Source: Tychonema sp. LEGE 06208 (GTDB taxonomy: Bacteria > Cyanobacteriota > Cyanobacteriia > Cyanobacteriales > Microcoleaceae). From it: a stretch of DNA of 64,000 bases. Positions 9,396 to 18,321 of the stretch are shown piece by piece (position 1 is the first letter of the stretch; every line of letters starts with the position of its first letter). The stretch is taken from the NCBI RefSeq assembly GCF_015207505.1, contig NZ_JADEWT010000016.1, positions 1 through 64,000 on the forward strand, given 5' to 3'. The notes beneath the pieces are model-generated. The model was given only the letters and a program-made list of their open reading frames with translations, was not told where the DNA came from and made no database searches. The translations under genes and the position numbers were made by a program.

Positions 9396-9482
9396 TCAAC
9401 AGCCTGCAGTCATTAGTCATCAGTCATTGGTCATTAGTGATTGGCAATCCGCAATCCGCTCTACACTAAGGACTGATGACTA
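9396..9482. repeat. Degenerate TCATTAG/TCATTGG heptamer tract
   Basis: Imperfect copies of TCATTAG, TCATCAG and TCATTGG fill much of the nusB-ftsY gap and stop about 30 bp before the ftsY start. Related heptamers occur at 34966 and 43597. Confidence 0.6.
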
Positions 9483-9511
9483 ATGGCTAATAACTATATT
9501 CCCAATTTCCT

Positions 9512-11230
9512 ATGGTTTTTAATTGGTTTCGTCGCCAGTACAGCGAAAGCGGATCTTCTGAAAAAGAAACTCCCCCCCAGCCAACCCAAGATGAGTCGGC
9601 AACTTCGGCACCCGCCGGGTCTCCAACAGATGCAGCAACCGACCAAAGTTCACCCGCGGCAGCCGAAGATTATCTCAATTGGGCGAAAGCTGCTTACAAA
9701 AATATTCAAAAACAGCAAAAACCTGAAACAGAAGTAGCCGAGACAGAAGTTGCCGAAGTTGCAGAAGTTGCAGAAGTTGCCGAAGTTGCAGAAGTTGCAG
9801 AAGTTGCCGAAGTTGAACCAGCAGAAACTGTTGCAGAAGTTCCAGAAGTTGCACCAGAAGCGATTGTTGAAGCAACCGATGCAGCACAAAATGCAGGATT
9901 TGCCGACACAGATCCACAAATCGCTGGGGCGATCGACCTTGCACCCGTTGCTCCACAATTAGAAGTTACAGCAGAAAATATAGAAATTGCCCAACCTGCA
10001 ACTGCAACCTCAGTTGTAGAAGAAACCGAGTCGATCGCATCTGAGGCGCAAGCCGACGAATCTCTGCCGTTTTGGGCCAGAGCTCAAGCCGAGCGCATGG
10101 ATCGCATCGAACGCCTCAAAGAAACCGCCATTGAAGAACCAGAAGTAATTGCAGCCTCCGCCGAAAGAGCCGCAATTATCGAAGAAATTCCCGGTTTCGA
10201 CTTTGACGAAGGCTTTTTATGGTCATCAGAAATCCTCGCCAGTCAGGGCCGCCGGCCAGATCAAGTATCCGTCGAAGAAATCAGTTGGCTGCAAAAACTG
10301 CGGAAAGGCTTAGAAAGAACCCGCCGCAGCTTAATTAATCGACTAAAGGCGATCGTCGGTCAAGGCCCGCTCAACCAAGACGCAGTAGCCGAAATTGAGA
10401 CTTTGCTCCTACAAGCCGATGTCGGAGTCGCAGCCACCGACATCATTATCAGCCGTCTGCAAGAAAGACTCAAACAAGAAGCTTTACCGCCAGAACAAGC
10501 TCTAGCCTTCCTCAAAACCATCCTGCGCGACATTCTAGACGCTCCGACAGCCGAAACCGCCGCCGGCAATCCCGCCTACAGCCTGACTTTTGCCCCAGAA
10601 AAAGACACCTTTAACATCTGGTTAATTGTCGGAGTCAACGGTGCGGGTAAAACTACAACGATCGGCAAACTCGCCCACATCGCCCAAAAATCCGGCTACA
10701 ACACCCTAATAGCCGCCGCCGACACCTTCCGCGCCGCCGCCGTAGAACAAGTCAAAGTTTGGGGAGCCCGCAGCGGTGTCGAAATTATTGCCAACCCAGG
10801 CAAAAATACCGATCCCGCAGCAGTCGTGTTTGATGCGATCGCCGCCGCCAACGCCAGAAACACAGAACTGCTGATCGTAGACACCGCAGGCCGCCTGCAA
10901 AACAAAAAAAATCTCATGGACGAACTCAGTAAAATCCGTCGCATAGTAGATAAAAAAGCCCCCGGCGCTACCGTAGAATCTCTACTGGTCTTGGATGCCA
11001 CATTAGGTCAAAATGGTTTGCGACAGGCAGAAGTATTCGCAGAATCTGCAAAATTAAGCGGAGTAGTATTGACAAAACTCGACGGTTCTGCTAAAGGTGG
11101 TGTTGCCCTAGCAGTAGTGCAGCAGCTCGGTCTGCCCATCCGCTTTATTGGAGTCGGGGAAAGCATCGAAGATTTGCGGCCGTTTTCTAGTTACGAATTT
11201 GTCGAAGCCCTACTGGATTTTAGATTTTAG
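9512..11230 (+). CDS. ftsY: Signal recognition particle receptor FtsY
   Basis: FtsY is the SRP-receptor GTPase that docks ribosome-SRP complexes at the membrane. The C-terminal NG domain (about residues 260-572) shows P-loop GVNGAGKTTTIGK near residue 375, DTFRAAAVEQV, DTAGRLQNKKNL, TKLDGSAKGG and the end GVGESIEDLRPF. The first 250 residues are an acidic, low-complexity A region rich in Glu, Ala and Val. It includes eight GAAGTT (Glu-Val) units spaced by GCC/GCA at 9746-9815. FtsY A domains vary widely, so the repeat probably adjusts a linker. The chosen start MVFNWFRRQYSE fits the usual short amphipathic FtsY N-terminus. Confidence 0.96.
   Translation: MVFNWFRRQYSESGSSEKETPPQPTQDESATSAPAGSPTDAATDQSSPAAAEDYLNWAKAAYKNIQKQQKPETEVAETEVAEVAEVAEVAEVAEVAEVAEVEPAETVAEVPEVAPEAIVEATDAAQNAGFADTDPQIAGAIDLAPVAPQLEVTAENIEIAQPATATSVVEETESIASEAQADESLPFWARAQAERMDRIERLKETAIEEPEVIAASAERAAIIEEIPGFDFDEGFLWSSEILASQGRRPDQVSVEEISWLQKLRKGLERTRRSLINRLKAIVGQGPLNQDAVAEIETLLLQADVGVAATDIIISRLQERLKQEALPPEQALAFLKTILRDILDAPTAETAAGNPAYSLTFAPEKDTFNIWLIVGVNGAGKTTTIGKLAHIAQKSGYNTLIAAADTFRAAAVEQVKVWGARSGVEIIANPGKNTDPAAVVFDAIAAANARNTELLIVDTAGRLQNKKNLMDELSKIRRIVDKKAPGATVESLLVLDATLGQNGLRQAEVFAESAKLSGVVLTKLDGSAKGGVALAVVQQLGLPIRFIGVGESIEDLRPFSSYEFVEALLDFRF
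9746..9815 (+). repeat. In-frame 9-bp repeat (GAAGTTGCM) in ftsY
   Basis: Eight GAAGTT units separated by GCC or GCA encode a Glu-Val-Ala tripeptide array. The spacer codons follow an approximate GCC-GCA-GCA rhythm, suggesting expansion in 27-bp blocks. Confidence 0.9.
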
Positions 11231-11504
11231 ATTTTAGATTGATGAGGTATCTGCCGCGGGCCCGATTTTTGGAGGCCCGGACAGAACTTCAAAGTCTCAA
11301 ATTCTTAAGCTCAAACTAGCATCCCACCAAACTACTAAAGAAAAAAAACCGGGTTTCTGCTCGCTGGCGTGCAATATCGTTTCCAGTTGTATCGGTATTG
11401 TTCCAAAACTCAACACTCAACAATCACGCTTCGGTGCAACTGGACTCTTCTCTCAGTCCTCAATCAATCAAGTTCCTTTTAAGATCGAAAATCACAAATT
11501 TAAA

Positions 11505-12992
11505 ATGACTGCTGTGCCTTTGCCTCGTCCCTCACCTCAACCTGCTGACCGCCCGACGGGTCGCAATTCCACCGACGCGACGCCAGTATTTGCCCTCAAA
11601 GAACTGGTGGGCCGCTTGCACCGATACCAGCACAACGTTCAAGATATGTTGGGCTCCCTGGGATTTGCCCTCCGCAGTTTTAACAATCTCAATCAATTTT
11701 TGGAGTTAGTACCTTTGGTGGCGACTCGCGTTACCGATGCCGACGGGGGAGCTTTAGTGCTGTTCAAACCCAACGGTCAAGTCAGGTTTCAGCAGTTGCA
11801 CTGTCAGGAAGGACGGCAGTGCCAAGATTTGCAAAAAGCGCTGGAAATGGCCACCAGACAAGCTACAGCAGTTGCTGCCCCGGCTGGTGAATCTGCTTCC
11901 TCAATCTCAGGGCAAACTTCTAGTCTAGACCTGCAAGTAAGTCGTTATTTGGGCCCGGATGTTCAATTGTTTGGAACGCCAATTTTAGTCAAAAATTTAG
12001 AACGCGGACGGCTTTATGTTTTTAGCAGTGACCCTCAATATTTGTGGACTTCCAGCAGACAGAAATTAGTTCGGTTGGTGGCGGATCAAACCGCAGTGGC
12101 AGTCTACAAAGATGAACTTACTGTTAAGTTAGCTGAAAAAGAACGCTTAGATAGAGAGTTAGAAATCGGGGCGGAAATTCAATTGCGGCTGCAACCCCGC
12201 AGTTGTCCGAAAATTCCCGGTCTTGAGGTGGCCGCCCGCTGCCAAACCGCTAGCAGAGTCGGTGGAGATTATTATGATTTTATTCCCGCTGACTATGACC
12301 CGATCGGCAAGGAAAATGAGGGGGAACCCCCCCCATCCCTGATTCAAAATCTTAAGTCCAAAATCGACAAGGGCCGCTGGAGCATCGTCATCGGCGACGT
12401 GATGGGCAAGGGAGTGCCGGCGGGACTCTTGATGACGATGACTCGGGGTATGCTGCGGGCCGAGGTTTTGAACCGCCACTCGCCTGCGAGAATTTTGCAA
12501 CATTTAAACCGGGTAATGCACGCGGATTTGGAAAATTCCCACCGTTTTGTTACTCTGTTTTATTCGGAGTATGACCCGAAAACTCGCGTTTTGTCTTACA
12601 GCAATGCTGCTCACCACCCACCTTTGCTGTGGCAAGCTGCAACTAATACGATTCTGGGACTCGATACTTTGGAGGGTATGTTAATTGGTCTCGATCCAGA
12701 TTCGCACTACCAAGAAGCTCAGGTGCAATTGCAGCCGGGAGATACTATTATTTATTACACTGACGGTTTTACCGATGCTGCTAATCAAAGAGGCGATCGG
12801 TTTGATGAGGATAATTTGACTGCGGCTTTTCAGTGGGCTTGTCAAAATTATCAGCAGTCTGAGGAAATTTTGGATTATTTGTTCGATCGAGTTCAGCAGT
12901 TTATCGGTATTGGCAATCGCAACGAAGATGACATGACACTGGTTGTACTTAGAGTAACACCTTTAACAGGAGAAAATCAACATGATAGTTAA
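11505..12992 (+). CDS. SpoIIE/RsbU-type PP2C serine phosphatase with GAF-like N-terminus
   Basis: A 495-residue predicted Mn/Mg-dependent phosphoserine phosphatase of partner-switching pathways. Residues about 45-205 form a GAF-like sensor (LNQFLELVPLVATRVTDADGGALVLF ... VADQTAVAVYKDEL) joined by a helical linker (LDRELEIGAEIQLRLQP) to the phosphatase domain. That domain shows metal-site motifs GGDYYDF and IGDVMGKGVPAGLLM, then SNAAHHPPLL and IIYYTDGFTDA. No anti-sigma factor or antagonist gene is adjacent. The next small gene overlaps its 3' end by 11 bp and is probably co-expressed. Confidence 0.92.
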   Translation: MTAVPLPRPSPQPADRPTGRNSTDATPVFALKELVGRLHRYQHNVQDMLGSLGFALRSFNNLNQFLELVPLVATRVTDADGGALVLFKPNGQVRFQQLHCQEGRQCQDLQKALEMATRQATAVAAPAGESASSISGQTSSLDLQVSRYLGPDVQLFGTPILVKNLERGRLYVFSSDPQYLWTSSRQKLVRLVADQTAVAVYKDELTVKLAEKERLDRELEIGAEIQLRLQPRSCPKIPGLEVAARCQTASRVGGDYYDFIPADYDPIGKENEGEPPPSLIQNLKSKIDKGRWSIVIGDVMGKGVPAGLLMTMTRGMLRAEVLNRHSPARILQHLNRVMHADLENSHRFVTLFYSEYDPKTRVLSYSNAAHHPPLLWQAATNTILGLDTLEGMLIGLDPDSHYQEAQVQLQPGDTIIYYTDGFTDAANQRGDRFDEDNLTAAFQWACQNYQQSEEILDYLFDRVQQFIGIGNRNEDDMTLVVLRVTPLTGENQHDS

Positions 12993-13218
12993 TTTAATGC
13001 CGGAAATTATTGCTGGATTGACCGGCTCGATTCATTGGCATGATGCGGTTGATTTGTTAGTTGTAAAATCTCATTTGAATACGGTGATTTTGGGCCAAAG
13101 CTACGAGATTTTTACTAATTTCCAGAAAGCTTGGAATCATTTTGTTTCGACTGGTCAAATAGGAGCTTTTTTTATAGGTATATTTGTTGGCTGGTTCGTT
13201 AAGGGCATTTTTCCTTAG
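12982..13218 (+). CDS. Small hypothetical protein with a C-terminal membrane segment
   Basis: A 78-residue frame starts at ATG 12982, inside the last codons of the phosphatase gene, behind a good AGGAG at 12968-12972. The last 22 residues (GAFFIGIFVGWFVKGIF) are a likely transmembrane helix. The overlap and the ribosome site argue that it is real and translationally coupled. No family was recognised. Confidence 0.65.
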   Translation: MIVNLMPEIIAGLTGSIHWHDAVDLLVVKSHLNTVILGQSYEIFTNFQKAWNHFVSTGQIGAFFIGIFVGWFVKGIFP

Positions 13219-13645
13219 AGCTTTTGTGGGACTTGGGGCATTAGGAAAAGATTTGATATCAATTCCGGTTGTACTGTCATGTGATTGTTGACTGTTGACT
13301 GTTGACTGTTAAGAGGGCGGGCCCGCACCATCCACCGCCCCTACGGACTGTTGACTCGATTTTATTATTCCGATGCAACCGGAAAAGATTTGAAAAGTTA
13401 GCAGGCAGGATTTCATTTTTTTGTGATGCAGTATAATTTTAATAATTTTGTAGTCAGGAATTCAGTTTTTTAGTGTCAATACAGGTATAAAAAGTTTGCA
13501 GTCGGGATTAAAGTCTTTTTTTGCCGAATTAGGGAAGCAGGATTTTAGTTTGATGCTGCAAATCGGCAGACTTGCATTTCGATGCCCAGAACCGGTTTTT
13601 TAAAGACTTCTGCAACAGACATATAATCTAGTTTTACCTTCAGTA
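13219..13645. other. Intergenic region upstream of argH
   Basis: Contains the composite heptamer element copy C (13250-13392). The remaining 250 bp before argH is AT-rich with no gene seen; the argH promoter presumably lies there. Confidence 0.6.
13250..13392 (+). repeat. Composite heptamer (STRR3-type) element, copy C
   Basis: The left arm GATTTGATATCAATTCCGG is followed by TGTTGAC/TGACTGT heptamers. A GC-rich stretch (GGGCGGGCCCGCACC...) interrupts the array, then ACTGTTGACTCGATTTTATTATTCCGATGCAACCGG follows as the right arm (positions 13347-13382). The same right arm occurs at about 35547-35585. Confidence 0.75.
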
Positions 13646-15031
13646 ATGACAGCACAACAAAAAACTTGGAGTCAAAGATTTGAATCAGCGCTGCACCCAG
13701 CGATCGCCCGATTCAATGCTAGTATTGGCTTCGACATTGAACTGATTGAGTACGATTTGACTGGTTCTGTCGCTCATGCTAAAATGCTCGCCAAAACGGG
13801 GATTATTTCTGCAGCAGAAGGCGAACAGTTAGTCAATGGTTTGGAGCAAATTCGCCGCGAATACCGCGAAGGTCTTTTTGTTCCGGGAGTTGATGCAGAA
13901 GACGTTCACTTTGCGGTAGAAAAGCGACTGACGGATATTGTGGGGGATGCGGGCAAAAAGCTGCACACAGCTCGATCGCGCAACGACCAAGCAGGTACTG
14001 ATACTCGTTTGTATTTGCGCGATCGCATCGCCGAAATTCGCCAGCAATTGCGGGAATTTCAAGGGGTTTTACTCGATATTGCCGAGCTTAACGTCGAAAC
14101 TTTAATCCCCGGTTACACGCACTTGCAGCGCGCTCAGCCAATCAGTTTGGCTCATTACTTGTTAGCTTATTTTGAAATGTCCGATCGCGATTGGGAACGT
14201 CTCGGCGATGTCTCCAAGCGGGTGAATGTTTCGCCTTTGGGTTGCGGTGCGCTGGCGGGGACGACTTTCCCAATCGACCGAGATTATACGGCAGAACTCT
14301 TGCATTTTGACAAGGTTTATGCTAACAGCTTAGATGGAGTGAGCGATCGAGATTTTGCGATCGAATTTCTCGCAGCCTGCAGCTTGATTTTGGTACACTT
14401 GAGCCGCCTGTCAGAAGAAATGATTTTGTGGTCTTCTCACGAATTTGGATTTATTACGCTCAAAGATAGCTGCGCTACGGGTTCTAGCATCATGCCCCAG
14501 AAAAAAAATCCCGACGTGCCAGAGTTGGTGCGGGGCAAAGCGGGACGGGTGTTTGGTAACTTGCAAGCCTTGTTGGTAGTAGTGAAGGGACTTCCTTTGG
14601 CCTACAACAAAGATTTGCAAGAAGATAAAGAAGCTTTGTTTGATACCGTGAAAACGGTACAGGCTTGCTTGGAAGCAATGACGATTTTGCTCAGGGAAGG
14701 AATCGCGTTTAACAAATCGCGCCTCGCCGCGGCTGTTACCGAAGACTTTTCTAACGCTACAGACGTCGCAGACTACTTGGCCGCTAAAGGCGTTCCCTTC
14801 CGGGAAGCTTACAACCTCGTCGGGAAAGTCGTCAAAACTTGCCTTTCGGGGGGCAAACTCCTCAAAGATTTGACACTTGAGGAGTGGAAAGACTTGCACC
14901 CAGCTTTTGATACAGACATTTACAGCGCGATCGCGCCTCAGCAAGTGGTGGCGGCTCGCAATAGTTATGGAGGTACCGGGTTTGAACAAGTGAGAAAATC
15001 ACTTATCGCTGCGCGCGATCGGCTCGCCTAA
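13646..15031 (+). CDS. argH: Argininosuccinate lyase
   Basis: Catalyses the last step of arginine biosynthesis, splitting argininosuccinate into arginine and fumarate. The 461-residue protein has the normal family length. It shows the N-terminal [30 protein letters not shown], the histidine loop [15 protein letters not shown], and the fumarase/lyase signature [12 protein letters not shown] containing the catalytic serine. It stands alone, far from other arg genes, which is common in cyanobacteria. Confidence 0.97.
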   Translation: MTAQQKTWSQRFESALHPAIARFNASIGFDIELIEYDLTGSVAHAKMLAKTGIISAAEGEQLVNGLEQIRREYREGLFVPGVDAEDVHFAVEKRLTDIVGDAGKKLHTARSRNDQAGTDTRLYLRDRIAEIRQQLREFQGVLLDIAELNVETLIPGYTHLQRAQPISLAHYLLAYFEMSDRDWERLGDVSKRVNVSPLGCGALAGTTFPIDRDYTAELLHFDKVYANSLDGVSDRDFAIEFLAACSLILVHLSRLSEEMILWSSHEFGFITLKDSCATGSSIMPQKKNPDVPELVRGKAGRVFGNLQALLVVVKGLPLAYNKDLQEDKEALFDTVKTVQACLEAMTILLREGIAFNKSRLAAAVTEDFSNATDVADYLAAKGVPFREAYNLVGKVVKTCLSGGKLLKDLTLEEWKDLHPAFDTDIYSAIAPQQVVAARNSYGGTGFEQVRKSLIAARDRLA

Positions 15032-15131
15032 ACATCGTTAAATTCTCGGACAAATTCCGGCTGGCTATCTCTCCGAAAGAACGATCGTGTTTTCCACTCT
15101 GGTTCTAAATTGGGCAGATAGCCTGACTCTA

Positions 15132-15323
15132 TTACTCTTCAGCAGCAGCCATATCCTTGTCCCGTCCGCCGCCGCTCATGGCGCCCATCCCGCCGCCGTT
15201 GCCGCCGTCAAATCGCCTTCTCTTGTTGGAGAACATATCTTGATTTCTCCGCTTGCGAAATTTGCGAGCGTATGCTTGATTTCGTTGTGCCTTCTCTTTC
15301 TTGAGATTGCGGCGCTTAGCCAT
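15132..15323 (-). CDS. Small conserved basic cyanobacterial protein
   Basis: A 63-residue protein reading MAKRRNLKKEKAQRNQAYARK, then an RRR-rich stretch and a Gly/Met-rich tail (DGGNGGGMGAMSGGG). The frame is open to 15350, but the start at 15323 is preferred. GAGG lies seven bases upstream of it, and the longer form would begin inside the IS-like terminus at 15344. The composition suggests nucleic-acid or ribosome association, but no function is known to me. I recall similar short MAKRRNLKKEKA-type proteins in other cyanobacteria. Confidence 0.72.
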   Translation of the reverse strand: MAKRRNLKKEKAQRNQAYARKFRKRRNQDMFSNKRRRFDGGNGGGMGAMSGGGRDKDMAAAEE

Positions 15324-15343
15324 TATGACCTCACTAATAAACA

Positions 15344-15720
15344 TTGACACTCCCCGCGCCCGAAAGCCCGGGAATTCTTAAGATTGATACTCTGTGCACT
15401 CAGGCGTGACTGAGATTCTTGCTTGGGCGAAGTCACTTGCTTCTGACAGGATTTCTCCCGCTAAAGCAGACGTGTCTTCTCCCGAAGCGTAAATTCCGGT
15501 ATACTATACCGTACTCGATCGGTTCTGTTTCTGTAGCTAGGTTTTCTTCAAATTTAGCTTTCGTGACGCTGCCACAACAATCGCAAGCGATATGGTTTAG
15601 GCTTCTGAGTCCTGTTAAGGATATCGAGAACTTCCTTCAAGGTACTCCAATCGTTTCCCTCTACGGCATTTTAAAGTGAGGAACACGTCGGGCCCCACTG
15701 ATATTTTAAAAAGGAATTGG
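15344..15720 (-). mobile_element. Degenerate IS200/IS605-like element end with TnpB-like tail fragments
   Basis: Read on the minus strand, the right end carries AATTCCCGGGCTTTCGGGCG, then CGGGGAGTGTCAA, a hairpin plus TCAA terminus like that of IS200/IS605 elements. Just inside, broken frames read ACDCCGSVTKAKFEE and YASGEDTSALAGEILSEASD. The first contains a zinc-ribbon-like Cys cluster and the second resembles acidic tails of TnpB proteins. No RuvC motif is left. The terminus lies only about 20 bp upstream of the small basic gene's start, so that gene's promoter may now be within the relic. How far it extends past 15720 is unclear. Confidence 0.45.
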
Positions 15721-16083
15721 TTCGTCTCGTTGTCCACCCCTCCACGGCTCAAAGCTATGCTTATGAGATTGTGAACGGGTGGAATCAGGAGTCTCACGCG
15801 CCTTTTATCCCACACTAACCTTCGATCGGTATACTGTGGGGATTCCTGTCTGCCTAGCTAAACCGCAACACCGTTAGGTGTGACTACGCACTCAACTAAT
15901 CCAGTTAAGTTTTTACGTTGTCTAGTTATACTCAATTTTAGACCGATGACGATCATAGCACACCCGGTACAAGACCCAGAAAAAAGAACACCGGGATTCA
16001 AGTCGCTGGGAATCTGGGTGCGATCGGACGCAATGTTTTTAGTCTCCCAGAGTATTTATCTCAACAATTGACAAATATGACAA
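15721..16083. other. Intergenic region upstream of prxQ
   Basis: No gene is supported. The plus-strand frame at 15880-16071 has no recognisable feature. Part of this stretch may still belong to the IS relic. Confidence 0.4.
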
Positions 16084-16099
16084 ATGACACTTAATCCCG

Positions 16100-16558
16100 G
16101 TGACGCGGGATCCTGTCTTCAGCCTGCCCGACGCTGCCGGCAATTTGGTGAGCCTCGCAGATTTGCGAGGGCGGCGAGCTGTACTCTATTTTTACCATCG
16201 GGACAATACCTCCGGCTGTACTAAAGAAGCTTGCGGCTTTCGCGACATTTACTCTGAATACCGGGCGCGCAATATTGCAGTGCTAGGTATCAGCACCGAC
16301 GGGGCCGCGTCTCACGCCAAGTTTGCAGCTAAATATCAACTGCCTTTTCCGTTGCTGTGCGACTCAAAGGCGGAAGTCGCTACCGCCTACGGCTGTTACG
16401 GACTGAAAAAGTTTATGGGCAAAGAATTTATGGGAATTATTCGATCGACCTTCGCGATCGACCCAGATGGTAGGATTGAAAAGGTTTATTGCAAAATCAA
16501 ACCAGAATCTCACGCAGCGGAAATTTTAGCAGACTTGCTAGAAATCTCGCCTGAATGA
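16100..16558 (+). CDS. Thiol peroxidase PrxQ/Bcp (thioredoxin-dependent peroxiredoxin)
   Basis: Reduces H2O2 and organic peroxides using thioredoxin. The PrxQ signature NTSGCTKEACGFRD gives the peroxidatic Cys and a resolving Cys five residues later. The rest (GISTDGAASHAKFAAKYQLPFPLLCDS, STFAIDPDGRIEKVY) fits the family. In the present frame the first usable start is GTG 16100. Family members normally begin about five residues earlier with a short strand. The ATG at 16084 gives MTLNPGDA in another frame and would run directly into DPVFSLPD if the GGG at 16107-16109 were GG. So there is a recent one-base insertion, a base-calling error, or a genuine short start. The last codons overlap the Nudix gene by ATGA. 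Confidence 0.88.
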   Translation: MTRDPVFSLPDAAGNLVSLADLRGRRAVLYFYHRDNTSGCTKEACGFRDIYSEYRARNIAVLGISTDGAASHAKFAAKYQLPFPLLCDSKAEVATAYGCYGLKKFMGKEFMGIIRSTFAIDPDGRIEKVYCKIKPESHAAEILADLLEISPE

Positions 16559-17091
16559 CAAATGCAAAATTAAGACTCCAGAGCTGCGAGCTAGGAGGCC
16601 TCGAATTACTTTCTCCTAAACAAGCTTTTGAGTTTATGCGTCGATTGTGGCAAATTGGACAAACTGTGCTGGGGCTGATTTTTCGCCATCCCGTCACTGG
16701 TACTGCGGTGATTCCCATATTACCTGACGGGCGAATTGTGTTAATTCGCCGCCGCGACAACGGTCGCTGGGGACTGCCGGGAGGTATGGTTGACTGGGGA
16801 GAGGATGTTCCGACAACAGTGCGGCGGGAATTGGCGGAGGAAACAGGACTCGATTTAGTCAAAATCCTGCGCTTGGTGGGCGTTTATTCGGCTGCCGATA
16901 GAGACCCGCGCCTGCACTCAATTTGTATCGTGGTAGCTGCTGAAGTGGAAGGAAAGATGCAAATTCAGGATACGCTGGAAATCAGCGAGGTTGAGGCTTT
17001 TTCGCCGGGATCGCTGCCGGAAAACCTGCTGAGCCACGATAACGACAAGCACTTGCAGGACTATTTTCAAGGTCTGACAACTTTGGCTTAA
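16555..17091 (+). CDS. Nudix hydrolase
   Basis: A 178-residue protein that would hydrolyse a nucleoside-diphosphate-linked substrate; the substrate cannot be inferred. The Nudix box GGMVDWGEDVPTTVRRELAE-ETG is complete, with the two metal-binding Glu in the REL.EE core. The start overlaps the prxQ stop as ATGA, so translation is coupled. Pairing with a peroxidase suggests, but does not prove, a role in removing oxidised or stress-derived nucleotides. Confidence 0.9.
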   Translation: MTNAKLRLQSCELGGLELLSPKQAFEFMRRLWQIGQTVLGLIFRHPVTGTAVIPILPDGRIVLIRRRDNGRWGLPGGMVDWGEDVPTTVRRELAEETGLDLVKILRLVGVYSAADRDPRLHSICIVVAAEVEGKMQIQDTLEISEVEAFSPGSLPENLLSHDNDKHLQDYFQGLTTLA

Positions 17092-17247
17092 ACCGGCGGG
17101 GCATCCAAATTTAAGCACAGTCAGAAATTATCTCGCCGTCAAAAGTTGTCTGCGATCGGTGGAATTAATTTTTAATTTTTCCCTACCTTAATTTACAGGT
17201 TCTGAACATTAAATTAATCATCTTTTTATTGCTAAATATTTAACCGG

Positions 17248-18054
17248 ATGTACTCACAGCTACGCAATTCTCGGGTCAAACTTTCTTTAGGGCAAATCTT
17301 CTGGCACGAAGTCGGTCAAGGCTCTAATTTAGTATTTTTACACGGTTCTTGGCAGGACAGCAGTCAGTGGCTGGGGACGATCGAACATTTGAGCCCCTAC
17401 TACCAATGTTTCGCGCCGGATTTGCTGGGGTTTGGCGATTCCGAACGGCCGAACGTTCATTATTCGATCGACCTAGAAGTAGAATGTCTCGCGCAATACC
17501 TCGACACTTTGAACCTGCAACAGGTTTATTTGGTCGGTCATTCTTTGGGCGGCTGGGTGGCGGCCAGCTACGCGATCAAATATCCCGATCGAGTTCAGGG
17601 TTTAGTGTTGTTGGCCCCTGAAGGGGTAAAGGTTGGCCACCGGCGGGCGCGGTGGCAGAATGCTCGCTGGCTGATCGGTAAACCTCCCTTAGCTTACTGG
17701 TTGTTGCGATCGATCTATCCCATTGCTAAGTTGTTGGGCCGCAAAAAAAAGATTGACAGATTGCTAAACTTCAGACAGCAATTGGTGCAGTCCCCAGTTG
17801 CAGTGCAGTTGCTGTTGGGGCGTCGGCGGGCTGAAACTACAGCGGAGTTAGTTGATGATAATTTACCATTTTTGAAAGTGCCTGTTTTGTTGTTGCACGG
17901 TTCTGAAGATAGCGTCACAGCTTTATCTCTGTGTCAATGTTATGCCGCTCTAGTTCCTAATGCCGAACTGCAATCTGTCAGCGGGGGAGAAAGCAATTTA
18001 CCGCAGGAAGCCCCGGATATTGTTGCTAAGTATATTCGCGAATTTGCTAAGTGA
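17248..18054 (+). CDS. Alpha/beta hydrolase with an altered catalytic triad
   Basis: A 268-residue alpha/beta-hydrolase-fold protein. The oxyanion motif LHGSWQDSSQW and the nucleophile elbow GHSLGGW are clear, and the acid is likely Asp in LLLHGSEDSV. At the usual histidine position, where related proteins read like GxxHxLPxExP, this protein reads GGESNLPQEAP. Ser or Asn therefore replaces the catalytic His. It may be inactive, use another base, or have a binding function. The substrate is unknown. A heptamer array follows directly after the stop. Confidence 0.85.
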   Translation: MYSQLRNSRVKLSLGQIFWHEVGQGSNLVFLHGSWQDSSQWLGTIEHLSPYYQCFAPDLLGFGDSERPNVHYSIDLEVECLAQYLDTLNLQQVYLVGHSLGGWVAASYAIKYPDRVQGLVLLAPEGVKVGHRRARWQNARWLIGKPPLAYWLLRSIYPIAKLLGRKKKIDRLLNFRQQLVQSPVAVQLLLGRRRAETTAELVDDNLPFLKVPVLLLHGSEDSVTALSLCQCYAALVPNAELQSVSGGESNLPQEAPDIVAKYIREFAK

Positions 18055-18321
18055 ATTAGTCAGTAGTCAGTAGTTAGTAGTTAGTAGTTAGTGGTCAGTA
18101 GTCAGTAGTCAGTAGTCAGTAGTTAGTAGTTAGTGGTCAGTAGTTAGTGGTCAGTAGTCAGTAGTCAGTAGTCAGTGGGAATTGTGGGCTGTTGACCAAT
18201 AACCAATAACCAATAACCAATAACCAATAACCAATAACCAATAACCAATAACCAATAACCAATAACCAATAACCAATAACCAATAACCAATAACCAATAA
18301 CCAATAACCAATAACTACTAA
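18055..18321. repeat. Double heptamer array: AGTAGTC/AGTTAGT then AACCAAT
   Basis: The first half (about 18058-18178) is imperfect tandem TCAGTAG/TTAGTAG/TTAGTGG units. The second half (about 18195-18312) is an almost perfect run of the 7-mer AACCAAT. The array fills the whole gap between convergent genes (hydrolase and coaX) and ends at the coaX stop codon. Confidence 0.92.

Noticed and set aside
9650-9958. Three overlapping minus-strand frames and one plus-strand frame (67-102 codons) rich in Leu/Gln, Asn/Cys/Phe or Ser/Ala/Thr
   Set aside because: They are antisense or out-of-frame readings of the ftsY 9-bp repeat; repeats with a period divisible by three keep all frames open.
14411-14989. 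192-codon frame antisense to argH
   Set aside because: argH is unambiguous on the other strand; the antisense frame has no recognisable domain or ribosome site.
15132-15350. Longer 72-residue version of the small basic protein
   Set aside because: The extra nine residues start inside the IS-like terminus; GAGG spacing favours ATG 15323.
18055-18321. Possible CRISPR array
   Set aside because: The repeats are uninterrupted 7-mers without spacers; this is an STRR array.
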